A stretch of DNA of 64,000 nucleotides from an uncultured Pseudomonadota bacterium (GCA_913061235.1 CAJXTB010000003.1:1-64000); one strand, 5' to 3'. Shown: positions 42,950 through 52,552, numbered from the stretch's first letter. Notes: generated from the letters alone by a model not told the origin. Program-made: numbers and translations.

Positions 42950-43842
42950 TATTGGACCTCCAGAGAGATTTCAGAGATTCGAAGTGCCGTCCCTCTGGAC
43001 GACGGAGATGCAATGTCCGCTTCGTAGCGCGCTGAGTACGACACCAACGCATGCGTTCGCGTATCCAAGCGTAGGCTTGCCCCACCGGACAGACGAGTGG
43101 TCTGAAAGTGGCCTTCCGACGGTGGTGGAGAGCCTTCGAGCGTCATGTGCTCACGAACCAGAGCGGTTCCAGACTCCACGCCGTCGAAGGTCCACTCGGA
43201 GGTTGTCGTAGCACTGGTCTTCGGGGTGACCTCACGCGAGGACTGCCAGGACCACCCAGCACCGCGTCTCTTCTTGCCTTGGGGCGCATGGGTAAAGCCA
43301 ACGACCCAGGTGTACACCCGGTCATCGCGCGTCCATGGGATTGGGGCATTGGTCTGGGGCGCACTGGCCCGCCGCAGACCTCCACGTCCACCACGCGCCC
43401 AGCGGTCACGCGGTCCGGGAGCAGCCTCTTCGACCTCCTCTTCCGGCCCAGGAATACCGAGATGGGCCACTCGAACGTCTCCGTCTCTACCTACGAAGAC
43501 CTCGCGCGGCTGTGACGGTCCAAGAGCGAGCAGGGCCTCGGTCAGCGGCGCACCGCTCCCCATCTCCCAGGTGTAAGTCCCAGCGAGGTCCGAGTAGGAA
43601 AGGTCCCATTTGATGACCTCTTCTCGCCATGCCACGTCGTCTACTCCCACGACTCCCGGCTGGGTCACACGCCACAACTGCTGAACATTGAGCGTCACTT
43701 CTTCCACACCCAGCGGGGTCCGTGTTGTGGTCTGACGAAGCTCCGTCACAATGATCACGCCATCATCTTGCAAGGTCCAGCCTAGCTCTGCTGTGGGACC
43801 GCAGGCGGCCAGCGCAACGCAAGCGACGAGAGCACGAGTCAT
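42949..43842 (-). CDS. Lipoprotein of unknown function
   Basis: A 297-residue protein with lipobox LAACG at the N-terminus. It has a beta-rich body with few cysteines after the first and a Gly/Arg-rich linker near the middle (DRWARGGRGGLRR). No family recognised. It shares TAATG junctions with both neighbours, so its translation is linked to the upstream lipoprotein and to pfaD. Paralogy with the 374-residue neighbour is not evident. Confidence 0.72.
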   Translation of the reverse strand: MTRALVACVALAACGPTAELGWTLQDDGVIIVTELRQTTTRTPLGVEEVTLNVQQLWRVTQPGVVGVDDVAWREEVIKWDLSYSDLAGTYTWEMGSGAPLTEALLALGPSQPREVFVGRDGDVRVAHLGIPGPEEEVEEAAPGPRDRWARGGRGGLRRASAPQTNAPIPWTRDDRVYTWVVGFTHAPQGKKRRGAGWSWQSSREVTPKTSATTTSEWTFDGVESGTALVREHMTLEGSPPPSEGHFQTTRLSGGASLRLDTRTHALVSYSARYEADIASPSSRGTALRISEISLEVQ

Positions 43843-44966
43843 TATTGTGCTTCCAGATCTATGGATTGAAGGTCGAACACCCCGTCCGTCACGTCAATGT
43901 CGACCTCATCAATTGCGGCTCGCCGCTCCACTTCAAACACGCCCGGAATCGCCGAGACCGTACCCGCGAAGCTGTAGTCAAAGCCAGACAGCTGGGTCCC
44001 AGGAGAGAAGTTGGTGGCGGCGCCAGACGCCGAGGTCGACGACACATCGAGTGCGAAGGACATCGAACGTAGGTAAGCGCCACGGTCTTCAGGGTCGTCC
44101 TCATGAAAGCGGAAGTCCACCGCTGACCAGCCAATAGGGCCGTCGAACGCCAGATCGATTGTTCGCTCGGACAGGTCCGGTGCGGCCTGCTCACCGGGGC
44201 TACCCGCGGTTCCGGAATACTCGAAGACCTGACCATGGCTCACGGTTTCGCTCACCGCGTCTCCCCCAGCAGAGATGACCTGCACGCCAACGGTCATTGC
44301 GACACGCGCCTGTTCGATGACCGCGTCGATGCACTGCCGCTCGTCTTCCAAGCTATTACCCGCCTCAAACGCCACCTCAACAGGCACAGTCACCGTCATG
44401 CCGTCTACAGACGGCTCACCGAGCACCACTGCAATGCGTCGTGGATGCCAGCCGTAGGCCGGGTCATAGCAAGAAGGGCCGTCCGCAAGGGGCTCGTCGG
44501 TGTCTACGGTCAGTCCGTGAATGAGCGCAATGACGTCGCCTTTCGGCTTGCGGGACAGCTCGATCTCGATGGAGGTCGTCTCGCCATCCGCGTCTGCCAC
44601 AACGTCGACAGTCCCCGTTCCAGAGGCGACCTTGCTTCCGGAGCCTCGACCGGTCCGAATCTCGACAAATGCCGTATCGTTGAACGGAAACTCGTCACAT
44701 GGCAGTGCAGATTCCGTCTCATCCGGGTCACACTCTGCGGAGAGATCCGGCGGTGCCCCAGTTGCGCTGAGCGTAGTGCTCGTACCACCTACGACGACGA
44801 TATCCACGGCATCGTCGCCTACTTGAAGCTCTGCGTAGGACAGACGATGGTTGAACAAGTCCCACTCAAAGCCCACCCCTTCGACCCACTGAACGGACTC
44901 GGACGAGCCACAGGCCGACAACAGGCAGCAAGCGAGCAGAGAAGACGACAAGGTAGAAGCACGCAT
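43842..44966 (-). CDS. Lipoprotein of unknown function, Cys-containing
   Basis: A 374-residue protein with lipobox LLSACG. The body is mostly predicted beta, with acidic stretches (CDPDETESALPCDE) and four further cysteines that could form two disulfides. No family recognised. It starts on the last base of asd (TGATG) and ends with TAATG into the 297-residue lipoprotein. Coexpression with a biosynthetic enzyme and pfaD is odd for a lipoprotein and may just reflect compact gene order. Confidence 0.72.
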   Translation of the reverse strand: MRASTLSSSLLACCLLSACGSSESVQWVEGVGFEWDLFNHRLSYAELQVGDDAVDIVVVGGTSTTLSATGAPPDLSAECDPDETESALPCDEFPFNDTAFVEIRTGRGSGSKVASGTGTVDVVADADGETTSIEIELSRKPKGDVIALIHGLTVDTDEPLADGPSCYDPAYGWHPRRIAVVLGEPSVDGMTVTVPVEVAFEAGNSLEDERQCIDAVIEQARVAMTVGVQVISAGGDAVSETVSHGQVFEYSGTAGSPGEQAAPDLSERTIDLAFDGPIGWSAVDFRFHEDDPEDRGAYLRSMSFALDVSSTSASGAATNFSPGTQLSGFDYSFAGTVSAIPGVFEVERRAAIDEVDIDVTDGVFDLQSIDLEAQ

Positions 44967-46006
44967 CAGGAAATCCTCGATAGTACGAGTTCAGCGTTCA
45001 GGATGGCGGCACCCGCAGCACCACGCACCGTGTTGTGACACAGCGCAAACATCTTCAGTCCCATCACCGGACAGGCCTCAATTCTTCCCACCGTCACCGC
45101 CATGCCATTGCCAGCATTGGCGTCAAGCTTGGGGGATGGACGGTCACGCTCACCAGCCACATGGATGAGCGGACGCGGAACACCAGGCAGATTGAGCCCC
45201 GGGTCATAGGTGCGCAGTAGCTCCTCACAGTCGGCCGGCGACAGCGCGTCCCGGGTCTTGAACTGAAGTGCCACCAAGTGGCCATCTGCGACCGCCACTC
45301 GAACACACCGCGCGCTGATGGCGAAGTCGGCATTCTGGACGTGGTCCCCGGCAAGGGTGCCCAAGATCTTCAGGGGCTCCTCGGCCACCTTCTCCTCTTC
45401 ATCACCACCGTGTGGATGGACATTGCCAATCATGTCCCACGCGGATTCACCGGGGTAGCCGGCACCACTCACGGCCTGGTACGACGACAAACACACCGCT
45501 TCGAGCCCTACATGACGCAGAATCGGGGCCAACGCGATGACTGCCGGCATGGACGTGCAGTTCGGATTGGTCAGCAACATGCCGGACTCGGGCTGTACGT
45601 CACACAGGGCCAAGTGGTCTGCATTGACCTCTGGAATGATGAGCGGGACGTCGCGGTCCATCCGGTGGGCAGACGCGTTGGAGACGACGTGAACACCGCG
45701 CGCTGCAAGCTGCCGCTCAATCGCGCGGGCTGCACCACCCGGCAGAGCGGACAGCGCAATGGCTCCAGCCCCAACGGCACTAGCGACGGCGTCTGTCTCA
45801 CAGGGAATGACCCGTACATCACCCAGGCCCGCGTGACGGTCCCCTGGAAGATGCCAGCGACAGGCGTCTGCATACCGCTTGCCCGCTGACCGCTCGGATG
45901 CAGCCAATGCCACAACCTCAAGCGATGAATGTCCATGTAGAAGCTGCGCCATACGCTGCCCCACCATGCCCGTTGCTCCGAGCAGCACTACCGGCGTCTT
46001 TACCAT
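44966..46006 (-). CDS. asd: Aspartate-semialdehyde dehydrogenase (archaeal/fungal-type)
   Basis: A 346-residue NADP-dependent enzyme forming aspartate semialdehyde from aspartyl phosphate for Lys/DAP, Met and Thr. VVLLGATGMVGQRM is the cofactor loop; NPNCTS holds the catalytic Cys near residue 150; RVAVADGH holds the acid/base His. SYQAVSGAGYPG and the overall length match the archaeal/fungal TIGR00978 branch rather than E. coli Asd. DAP made from its product also feeds the murein recycled by mpl at the far end of this window. First gene of the asd-lipoprotein-lipoprotein-pfaD operon. Confidence 0.92.
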   Translation of the reverse strand: MVKTPVVLLGATGMVGQRMAQLLHGHSSLEVVALAASERSAGKRYADACRWHLPGDRHAGLGDVRVIPCETDAVASAVGAGAIALSALPGGAARAIERQLAARGVHVVSNASAHRMDRDVPLIIPEVNADHLALCDVQPESGMLLTNPNCTSMPAVIALAPILRHVGLEAVCLSSYQAVSGAGYPGESAWDMIGNVHPHGGDEEEKVAEEPLKILGTLAGDHVQNADFAISARCVRVAVADGHLVALQFKTRDALSPADCEELLRTYDPGLNLPGVPRPLIHVAGERDRPSPKLDANAGNGMAVTVGRIEACPVMGLKMFALCHNTVRGAAGAAILNAELVLSRIS

Positions 46007-46111
46007 CTCGCCTCCGCGAGCGCCCTAACCGACAATGCCCTTGGTCTGCCCCTTTGGAATAACGGGACCCGCTTTGCCGTATGCTGAGAGCACGCGCCAT
46101 CCGGAGAGGTC

Positions 46112-46426
46112 ATGACCCAGAACATCCTCCTCATCGTCACTATTCTGGCCCTTGGCCTGCTCGTCCTGCGCATCTTCGTCTACCCATTTGCCCAAGCGAT
46201 GGGCCTCGCGCCCAAGCCCGCAGCAAAGTCGTACGAGGACCGCGTCGAGGACATCGACAACGCCGCCGCACGCTCGTCCCGCATGATGCAGCAGATCGAT
46301 GAGCAAGAGCCCGCGGTGTTCCTAGGGGGCCAAGTAGCATTCGGCCCCACGTCCGAGGTGGAGCCACCCACAATCGAGGGCGGCGAGCACACCCTTCGCA
46401 TGTCGAGCGACACCGCCGAGGAATGA
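46112..46426 (+). CDS. Small membrane-anchored protein
   Basis: A 104-residue protein: one N-terminal transmembrane helix (ILLIVTILALGLLVLRIFVY), then a basic patch and an acidic, likely disordered cytoplasmic tail with a helical stretch (SYEDRVEDIDNAAARSSRMM). No family recognised. GAGAGGTC precedes the ATG. Divergent from asd (105-bp gap). Confidence 0.68.
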   Translation: MTQNILLIVTILALGLLVLRIFVYPFAQAMGLAPKPAAKSYEDRVEDIDNAAARSSRMMQQIDEQEPAVFLGGQVAFGPTSEVEPPTIEGGEHTLRMSSDTAEE

Positions 46427-46533
46427 CGGATGAGGGTTGGTGGGATGTCGGGGATAATTTCGAACCGACACGTCCGAAATCCGGGCTACAGTGCCCGCAT
46501 CTTCACATGCGCGGCACGCACTGGACTTCAAAA

Positions 46534-47904
46534 ATGACACTGACAGATCCCCGTCTTCTAACTGCTCTCTCCATGGCATTGGCCACTGGCCTCTCCCTCA
46601 CGGCGTGTGACCCCACCACTCCAACCGGTCCCATCGATCCAGACACGGACGCGGACTCCGACATGGACTCGGACACCGAAATGGACTCGGACACCGACAG
46701 CTCAACGACGGCGATGGACTTCAACCTCGACCAGATCTGTGCGAGCGACCAGTGGCTTGAGTTCGTGCAGCTCGCCAGCCCCGTCGACTCACTGCACCTT
46801 CGTTCGACCGAAAACTATGGCGAGAGCGGTGTCACGAGCGACGTCTGGTCCAGCGGAACAGCCTGTGCCACAGCGACCGATTCACAAGCATGCCTTGCCG
46901 AGCTCGACCTCACCTGGCCCGAGAGCTCAGGCTGGGGCTATTGCGGCCAAGGCTGCACAGACAGCGGCCTAGTGACCACATCCGGCGATGATGTCGCGCT
47001 CTACGACAGCACCGCCGAGGTCAACGCACTGTTCGGCAGCATCGACACCCCCGCTGACGCGCTGTTCCTTGCGGTCACTCAGGAGTACCAGCCCGACTGC
47101 TACTCTGTGGTCTTCACACCCGAGAGCAAGTGGCGCATGACCGCGACCATCCTGATCTCAGACTGTGAGTGGACCGAAGAAGTCCGCGACATCGAAATTT
47201 CCATGACCGGTGAGACCACCGTTCTCGAAGTGCTTGAGGTCATCAGTGACGGAAGCTGCGCAGGACGCCTGCCTGACGGAATCGCAGCCATCGGAACCGT
47301 CTGCGGAGACGCTGTCGCGCGGCATCTCGCTCATCTAGCCTGGCTCGAAGGTGCTGCTGTTGTCGCGTTTGAGCGCCTCGCAGTAGACCTACAACGCCTT
47401 GGCGCTCCCGCACAGCTCGTTGAGCGCGCACTCGCCGCTGCCCAAGACGAAGTCGACCACGCCTCACGCATGGGAGCCCTCGCCGCGACCTACGGGGTCG
47501 CCGTTCCTTCAGTAGACGTCGCCCCCCATCAGGAACGTTCACTGTTCGAAGTGGCGCTGGAGAACGCCGTCGAAGGCTGTGTGCGGGAAACCTACGGCGT
47601 CGTGGATGCCCTGTACCGCTCCAAGCAAGCGCCGAGCGCCGAGATTCGCGCGTTGTTCGAGAGAATTGCAGCGGATGAGACCCGGCATTCAGCGCTGTCC
47701 TTCGACATCGCCGCCTGGGCAAACCCGCTCTTGTCTCCAACAGACGCGCTGACCATTGCCACCGCCGCACACGCCGCACATCATGCCCTCAAGTCCGAGC
47801 TTCAGGGCGAACGTCCAGACGTGGTGCAGCATCAGCTCGGCGCGCCTTCAGCAGCGGCTGCTGTGGCCATGGCAGACACGCTTCGAGTGCAGCTCGCAGC
47901 GTAG
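46534..47904 (+). CDS. Lipoprotein with C-terminal ferritin-like di-iron domain
   Basis: A 456-residue protein from ATG 46534. The signal ends LSLTAC. An Asp/Ser linker follows (DSDMDSDTEMDSDTDSS), then a beta-rich Cys-containing middle domain (~60-250, six Cys). Residues ~275-420 form a four-helix ferritin-like bundle: AVVAFERLAVD (Glu), AAQDEVDHASRMG (ExxH), ENAVEGCVRETY (Glu), IAADETRHSALSF (ExxH), which together are the two E/ExxH pairs of a di-iron site. A redox or metal-storage role at the envelope is inferred. The upstream ATG at 46507 lacks a signal start and is rejected. Confidence 0.82.
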   Translation: MTLTDPRLLTALSMALATGLSLTACDPTTPTGPIDPDTDADSDMDSDTEMDSDTDSSTTAMDFNLDQICASDQWLEFVQLASPVDSLHLRSTENYGESGVTSDVWSSGTACATATDSQACLAELDLTWPESSGWGYCGQGCTDSGLVTTSGDDVALYDSTAEVNALFGSIDTPADALFLAVTQEYQPDCYSVVFTPESKWRMTATILISDCEWTEEVRDIEISMTGETTVLEVLEVISDGSCAGRLPDGIAAIGTVCGDAVARHLAHLAWLEGAAVVAFERLAVDLQRLGAPAQLVERALAAAQDEVDHASRMGALAATYGVAVPSVDVAPHQERSLFEVALENAVEGCVRETYGVVDALYRSKQAPSAEIRALFERIAADETRHSALSFDIAAWANPLLSPTDALTIATAAHAAHHALKSELQGERPDVVQHQLGAPSAAAAVAMADTLRVQLAA

Positions 47905-48287
47905 TGGCGGCCTTCCACGCCGTGCTACTGCGTAGCACAGCTTACCCGCACACCCGCTGACTGACGATGACGGACGCCCCTCTTGGGACGGTGACACGAC
48001 GTCGGACGGCTGGTTCGCGCGCACACACAGCGCCCCCTACTCACCCGTGCAGCGCCACGGGACCTAGGAGACGTGCGCGTTGTCTTAGGTATCGGCGGCG
48101 ACCTTCAGCGAGCGCGAGACGAGCTCATGGACCTCTTCAGTCCCCCCGCTCGACTGAACCAGCAATCCTCTCAGGACTGCCGGTGTGTTAGTGTCGCCTT
48201 CCCTCCGTTCGCCACTCCCGTGGTGAGCCCCCTCGCCTCCTGCAAATCACCCGATGCCAACGGCATCGTTGCTCTCCGAGACTGCCC
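47905..48287. other. 383-bp gap with a hairpin and a small open frame
   Basis: Hairpin gtgctac/gtagcac (47922-47938, 7 bp, 3-nt loop, no T-run) follows the ferritin-like gene and could mark its 3' end. The downstream half is occupied by a 72-codon frame (48073-48291) listed separately. No tRNA, repeat or promoter could be identified with confidence. Confidence 0.5.
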
Positions 48288-48291
48288 ATGA
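48073..48291 (+). pseudogene. Short frame, possible folK (HPPK) N-terminal remnant
   Basis: A 72-codon frame from GTG 48073. It starts MRVVLGIGGDLQRARDELMD, which recalls the first strand and helix of hydroxymethyldihydropterin pyrophosphokinase (canonical ALGSNLGD...). Homology is lost after ~35 residues and the rest is Pro/Ser-rich. Its TGA overlaps the topoisomerase A-subunit start as ATGA. GGAG sits only 2 bases before the GTG, too close to be good. It may be a truncated gene, a leader peptide, or chance. Confidence 0.25.
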
Positions 48292-50630
48292 TGGCCATCG
48301 AGCCCGTGCCCCTGCACGAGGCCGCGCGCGAGCGCTACCTCAACTACGCCTTGTCCGTGATCACTGCCCGCGCACTGCCTGATGTGCGCGACGGCATGAA
48401 GCCGGTTCAGCGCCGAATCCTGTACACAATGTTCAAGGAACTCTCCTTGCATCCGGGAGGTCGCTACCGAAAGTGCGCGGCCATCGTCGGCGAGGTCATG
48501 GGTAAGTTCCACCCGCACGGGGACCAGTCTATCTACGACGCATTGGTCCGAATGGCGCAGGACTTCTCGTTGCTACACCCGCTTGTAGACGGCCAGGGAA
48601 ACTTCGGCTCTCTCGACGGCGACCCACCTGCTGCCATGCGGTACACAGAAGCCAAGCTGTTCCCTCTCGCTGAGGAACTGCTCACGGAAATCGGCAAGGA
48701 CACCGTCGACTTCCGTGGCACCTACGACGGTCAACGCATGGAGCCCGTGGTCCTGCCAGCGCAGTACCCGCAGCTCCTCGTCAACGGCTCCGAAGGCATC
48801 GCTGTCGGTATGGCGACCCGCATTCCGCCGCACAACCTGGGCGAAGTTGTCGACGCGTGTGTCGCGTTTATCGATGACACAAGCATCGATACTGCCGGAT
48901 TGATGAAGTACATCAAGGGCCCGGACTTCCCAACCGGCGGCAAGATTCTCACCGACCACGCCGACCTGCTCAAGATGTACGAGACCGGCCAAGGCACCAT
49001 GCGCGTGCGTGCTCTGTGGCACACCGAGAAAGATGGCCGTCGTCACCAGATCATTCTCACCTCGGTCCCGTACGGCCAGAACAAGGCCAAGCTCATTGAG
49101 CGTATTGGCCATGAGGTCGCCGAGAAGAAGCTCCCGCTCGTCATTGACGTTCGCGACGAGTCCACCGAAGAAGTGCGCGTTGTCTTGGACATCAAGAACG
49201 CCGAGGCCGCTGAGCCCGTCATGGCCTACCTCTTCAAGCACACACCGCTCGAAGGTACGTGGTCTGCAAACCTGACCGCACTGATTCCAGACGACGATGA
49301 AGACGTGCTCGTGGCCAAGCCAGCACGCCTGTCGCTACAGGAAATCATTCGCCACTGGTGCCTGTTCCGCTTCCGCACCACCCGTCGCCGCTTCGAGTAC
49401 GAGCTGCGCAAGCTCCGTGAGCGCATCCACATCCTCGAAGGCTTCGAGATTGTGTTCGACATGCTCGACGAAGCCATCCGCATCATTCGCAATAGCGAAG
49501 GCAAGCGTGACGCTGCCGGCAAGCTAATGAAGCGGTTCAAGCTGTCCGACCTACAGGTCGAGGCGATTCTTGAGCTCAAGCTGTACAAGTTGGCTAAGCT
49601 TGAGATTCTCGCCATTCGCGAAGAACTCGAAGAAAAGCGCACCGAAGCTGCACGCATCGAGTCCATTCTGGCCAGCGGAGACAAGCTGTGGAACGTGGTT
49701 CGCACCGAGCTTGTTGAGCTTCGCGGTGGCTATGCACAGAAGCGACGCACAGAGATTGGCGGTCGTATTCGTGAGCTGACCTACGACGAAGACGCCTACA
49801 TCATTGCCGAAGACACCTTCGTGGTCGTGACCCGTGGCGGCTGGATCAAGCGTCAGAGCAGCTTCAGTGAGCTGTCCAAGATTCGCGTTCGCGACGATGA
49901 CGAGATTGGCTGGCTGTTCAAGGCCGGCACACGCTCGACCATCACCTTCTTGTCGAGCGACGGCGTTGCCTACACCATGCGCGTAGACGATGTTCCGAGC
50001 ACCACTGGCTATGGCGATGCGGTTCAGACGCACTTCAAGTTCAATGATGGTGCCAGCGTTGTCGGCGTCATCTCGAACGACCAGCGCCAGATCATTGTGG
50101 ACCTTGAAGCGCCTAGAAGCGAAGACGACCCAGACCAACCGTGGGGCTTTGCCATGACCAAGCGGGGCCGCGTGCTGCGCTGGTCGCAGAGCAATCACAT
50201 GGACCCGTCGAACAAGGGGGGCCGCAAGTATGCGCGCCTCAACCCAGACGATGCGGTGCTCAACGCACTGCCGTGTGCTGGAACTGAGTGGATTAGTATT
50301 GCCACCCAAGGCGGAAACGCCCTGTGCTTCTTGGTCAGTGAGGTCGGCATCCTCAAGTCTGCTGGCAAGGGTGTGACCGGCATCAAGCTCAAGAAGGAAG
50401 AGCCTGGTGTGGTCGGTGTGGACTTGGTCGAGCAGCTCGGCGGCATTGAGGTCGTCACCAATGGCGGACGCGAGCTGACCGTGACACCACGCAAGTACGA
50501 AGGCTCACGCGGTGGACGCGGCGGTACAGTGCTGCGACGCGGCAGTATTGATGAGTGGAAGCGCGAGCCCTATGTGTCGCTACTACTGACCGAACCGCCT
50601 GCGTCAACCGATGACTCGGAGGTGAACTGA
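48288..50630 (+). CDS. parC: DNA topoisomerase IV/gyrase subunit A
   Basis: A 780-residue type IIA topoisomerase cutting subunit. Active-site Tyr119 in AAMRYTEAKL; breakage/religation domain starts LNYALSVITARALPDVRDGMKPVQRR, with FHPHGDQSIYDALVRMAQ. The helical coiled domain follows, then a C-terminal beta-pinwheel (~490-770). A GyrA-box-like GSRGGRGG occurs late in the pinwheel, not at the usual early position, so ParC is favoured over GyrA, but this is not decisive. The A gene precedes the B gene, joined by TGATG. The first ATG (48288) and ATG 48291 are both possible starts. Confidence 0.9.
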   Translation: MMAIEPVPLHEAARERYLNYALSVITARALPDVRDGMKPVQRRILYTMFKELSLHPGGRYRKCAAIVGEVMGKFHPHGDQSIYDALVRMAQDFSLLHPLVDGQGNFGSLDGDPPAAMRYTEAKLFPLAEELLTEIGKDTVDFRGTYDGQRMEPVVLPAQYPQLLVNGSEGIAVGMATRIPPHNLGEVVDACVAFIDDTSIDTAGLMKYIKGPDFPTGGKILTDHADLLKMYETGQGTMRVRALWHTEKDGRRHQIILTSVPYGQNKAKLIERIGHEVAEKKLPLVIDVRDESTEEVRVVLDIKNAEAAEPVMAYLFKHTPLEGTWSANLTALIPDDDEDVLVAKPARLSLQEIIRHWCLFRFRTTRRRFEYELRKLRERIHILEGFEIVFDMLDEAIRIIRNSEGKRDAAGKLMKRFKLSDLQVEAILELKLYKLAKLEILAIREELEEKRTEAARIESILASGDKLWNVVRTELVELRGGYAQKRRTEIGGRIRELTYDEDAYIIAEDTFVVVTRGGWIKRQSSFSELSKIRVRDDDEIGWLFKAGTRSTITFLSSDGVAYTMRVDDVPSTTGYGDAVQTHFKFNDGASVVGVISNDQRQIIVDLEAPRSEDDPDQPWGFAMTKRGRVLRWSQSNHMDPSNKGGRKYARLNPDDAVLNALPCAGTEWISIATQGGNALCFLVSEVGILKSAGKGVTGIKLKKEEPGVVGVDLVEQLGGIEVVTNGGRELTVTPRKYEGSRGGRGGTVLRRGSIDEWKREPYVSLLLTEPPASTDDSEVN

Positions 50631-52528
50631 TGGCGTACGGTGCAGCACAGATCGACGTCCTCGAAGGCCTCGAACCTGTTCGTAAACGCCCTGGTATGTA
50701 CATCGGTGGAACCGGCTTAGCCGGACTTCACCACCTGCTGTGGGAAATCGTCGACAACAGCATCGACGAGGTCATGAACGACCATGCCACCTTCATCAAG
50801 GTCACCCTGCACGAAGACGGCACCACCCTGTCCGTCGAAGACAACGGTCGCGGCATCCCCGTGGACATCCACAAAAAAACCGGTCGTTCCGCACTCGAGG
50901 TCATCTTCACCACGCTGCACGCCGGCGGTAAGTTCGACGGCAACAGCTACAAGACCGCTGGCGGTCTGCACGGTGTCGGTAGTTCGGTGGTCAACGCCTT
51001 GTCCATCGGCCTAGAAGCCCGCATTCGACGAGACGGTCACGAGTACGTTCAGCACTACAAGCGCGGACGCCCACGCAAAGACGTCGAAGTGGTGGGTCCG
51101 GCACGCGGAACCGGAACACGCATCACGTTCACGCCCGACCCCGAGATCTTCGCAGACACCACATACGACGCCGAGATCATCAAAGAGCGCCTAGAGGTCA
51201 AGACCTTCCTCAACAAGGGCCTCAAGATCACCTTCTACGACAAGGCGGGCGGTCACACGCACGAGATTGTTCACGAAGGCGGACTTGCGGACTACCTGGG
51301 CGTTCTGTGCAAGCGGGATGGCCTAAACAGTGTGCTCGAAGCACCGTTTACACACGACAAAGAAAACGGCATTCGCCTAGACATCGCACTGACCTGGACC
51401 GATTCCCCACGCGAGAAGATTCGTACGTTCGTCAACGGCATCCCCACCCGAGACGGTGGCACCCACGAACAGGGCTTCAAAGATGGCCTCGTCAAAGCCC
51501 TGCGCAGCTTTATGGACGCACACTCCTTGGCCCCGCGCAGCCTAACGCTGACGTCCGACGACCTCCGCGAAGGCCTGGTCACCATCGTCAGTCTGTTCAT
51601 CGCCGAGCCGCAGTTCCAAGGCCAGACCAAAGACCGCCTCAACAACCCTGAAATTCGCGGAGCCGTCGACGCCAGTCTGCGCCCGGCCCTCGAGCAGTGG
51701 CTGCACAACAACAAGTCGGTCGGTGAGACCATCATCCACCGCGCGGTTCAGGCCGCCCGCGCCCGCATCGCCTCACGCCAGGCCGTTGCAACAGTGCGGG
51801 CCAAGACCTCGTCGAGCGCACGCTTGTCGCTGCCCGGCAAGCTCGCTGACTGCAGTTCCCGCGACCCCAGTGCTCGCGAGCTGTTCATTGTGGAAGGCGA
51901 CTCTGCTGGTGGTTCCGCCAAGCAGGGTCGGGACCGCAAGACCCAAGCCATTCTGCCGCTGCGGGGAAAGGTGCTCAACTGTGAGCAGGCGACGCTCAAG
52001 AAGGTGCTCGGCAACGAAGAGCTCAAGAACATCATCACAGCGCTCGGCTGCGGTATTGGCAAGGACTTCCGAGAAGACCGCCTACGCTACAACCGCATCA
52101 TCCTGCTCATGGACGCCGACAGTGACGGCCACCATATTGCCACGCTGCTGCTGACCTTCTTCTACCGCTACCTGCCGGAGCTGATTCGTCTGGGCTACAT
52201 CTACATTGCCCAGCCGCCATTGTTCCGCATCAACGTCGGTAAGGACACACACTGGGCGCTGACAGATGCCCACCGCAACCGGATTCTGAAGAAGTTGCCG
52301 TCGCGTGCCAAGCCTGAGATCACTCGATTCAAGGGCCTCGGTGAGATGCCTCCAAAGACACTCTTTCAGACCACACTGGATCCAAAGAGGCGCCGGCTGC
52401 AGCAGGTGACGCTGGCCATGCCCATGGAAGCCGAGAATACGATCAGCGAGTTGATGGGCAAGGACCCGTCGTATCGCTACCGTTTCATCATCGACAACGC
52501 TGATGACGTGGATGAACTGGACGTGTAG
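50630..52528 (+). CDS. parE: DNA topoisomerase IV/gyrase subunit B
   Basis: A 632-residue ATPase subunit. GHKL motifs: EIVDNSIDEV, DNGRGIPVDIH, GGLHGVGSSVVNALS; Toprim motifs: EGDSAGGSAKQGRDR (~421), PLRGKVLN and DADSDGHH (metal DxD, canonical DxDVDG). The length matches E. coli ParE (630) and not GyrB (804). The ATG overlaps the end of the A-subunit gene (TGATG), giving equimolar coupling. Which of the two enzymes, ParCE or gyrase, cannot be fixed from this window alone. Confidence 0.92.
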   Translation: MAYGAAQIDVLEGLEPVRKRPGMYIGGTGLAGLHHLLWEIVDNSIDEVMNDHATFIKVTLHEDGTTLSVEDNGRGIPVDIHKKTGRSALEVIFTTLHAGGKFDGNSYKTAGGLHGVGSSVVNALSIGLEARIRRDGHEYVQHYKRGRPRKDVEVVGPARGTGTRITFTPDPEIFADTTYDAEIIKERLEVKTFLNKGLKITFYDKAGGHTHEIVHEGGLADYLGVLCKRDGLNSVLEAPFTHDKENGIRLDIALTWTDSPREKIRTFVNGIPTRDGGTHEQGFKDGLVKALRSFMDAHSLAPRSLTLTSDDLREGLVTIVSLFIAEPQFQGQTKDRLNNPEIRGAVDASLRPALEQWLHNNKSVGETIIHRAVQAARARIASRQAVATVRAKTSSSARLSLPGKLADCSSRDPSARELFIVEGDSAGGSAKQGRDRKTQAILPLRGKVLNCEQATLKKVLGNEELKNIITALGCGIGKDFREDRLRYNRIILLMDADSDGHHIATLLLTFFYRYLPELIRLGYIYIAQPPLFRINVGKDTHWALTDAHRNRILKKLPSRAKPEITRFKGLGEMPPKTLFQTTLDPKRRRLQQVTLAMPMEAENTISELMGKDPSYRYRFIIDNADDVDELDV

Positions 52529-52534
52529 TTCTTC

Positions 52535-52552
52535 CACACCGCGTGCGGTGTG
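52535..52552 (+). terminator. Short hairpin after parE
   Basis: cacaccg and cggtgtg form 7 bp around cgtg, 7 bp after the parE stop. No T-run follows, so it may be a weak terminator or 3' stabiliser before the TPR-Clp gene. Confidence 0.4.

Noticed and set aside
49551-50309. 252-codon minus-strand frame antisense to parC
   Set aside because: Antisense to a conserved pinwheel region with no independent support.
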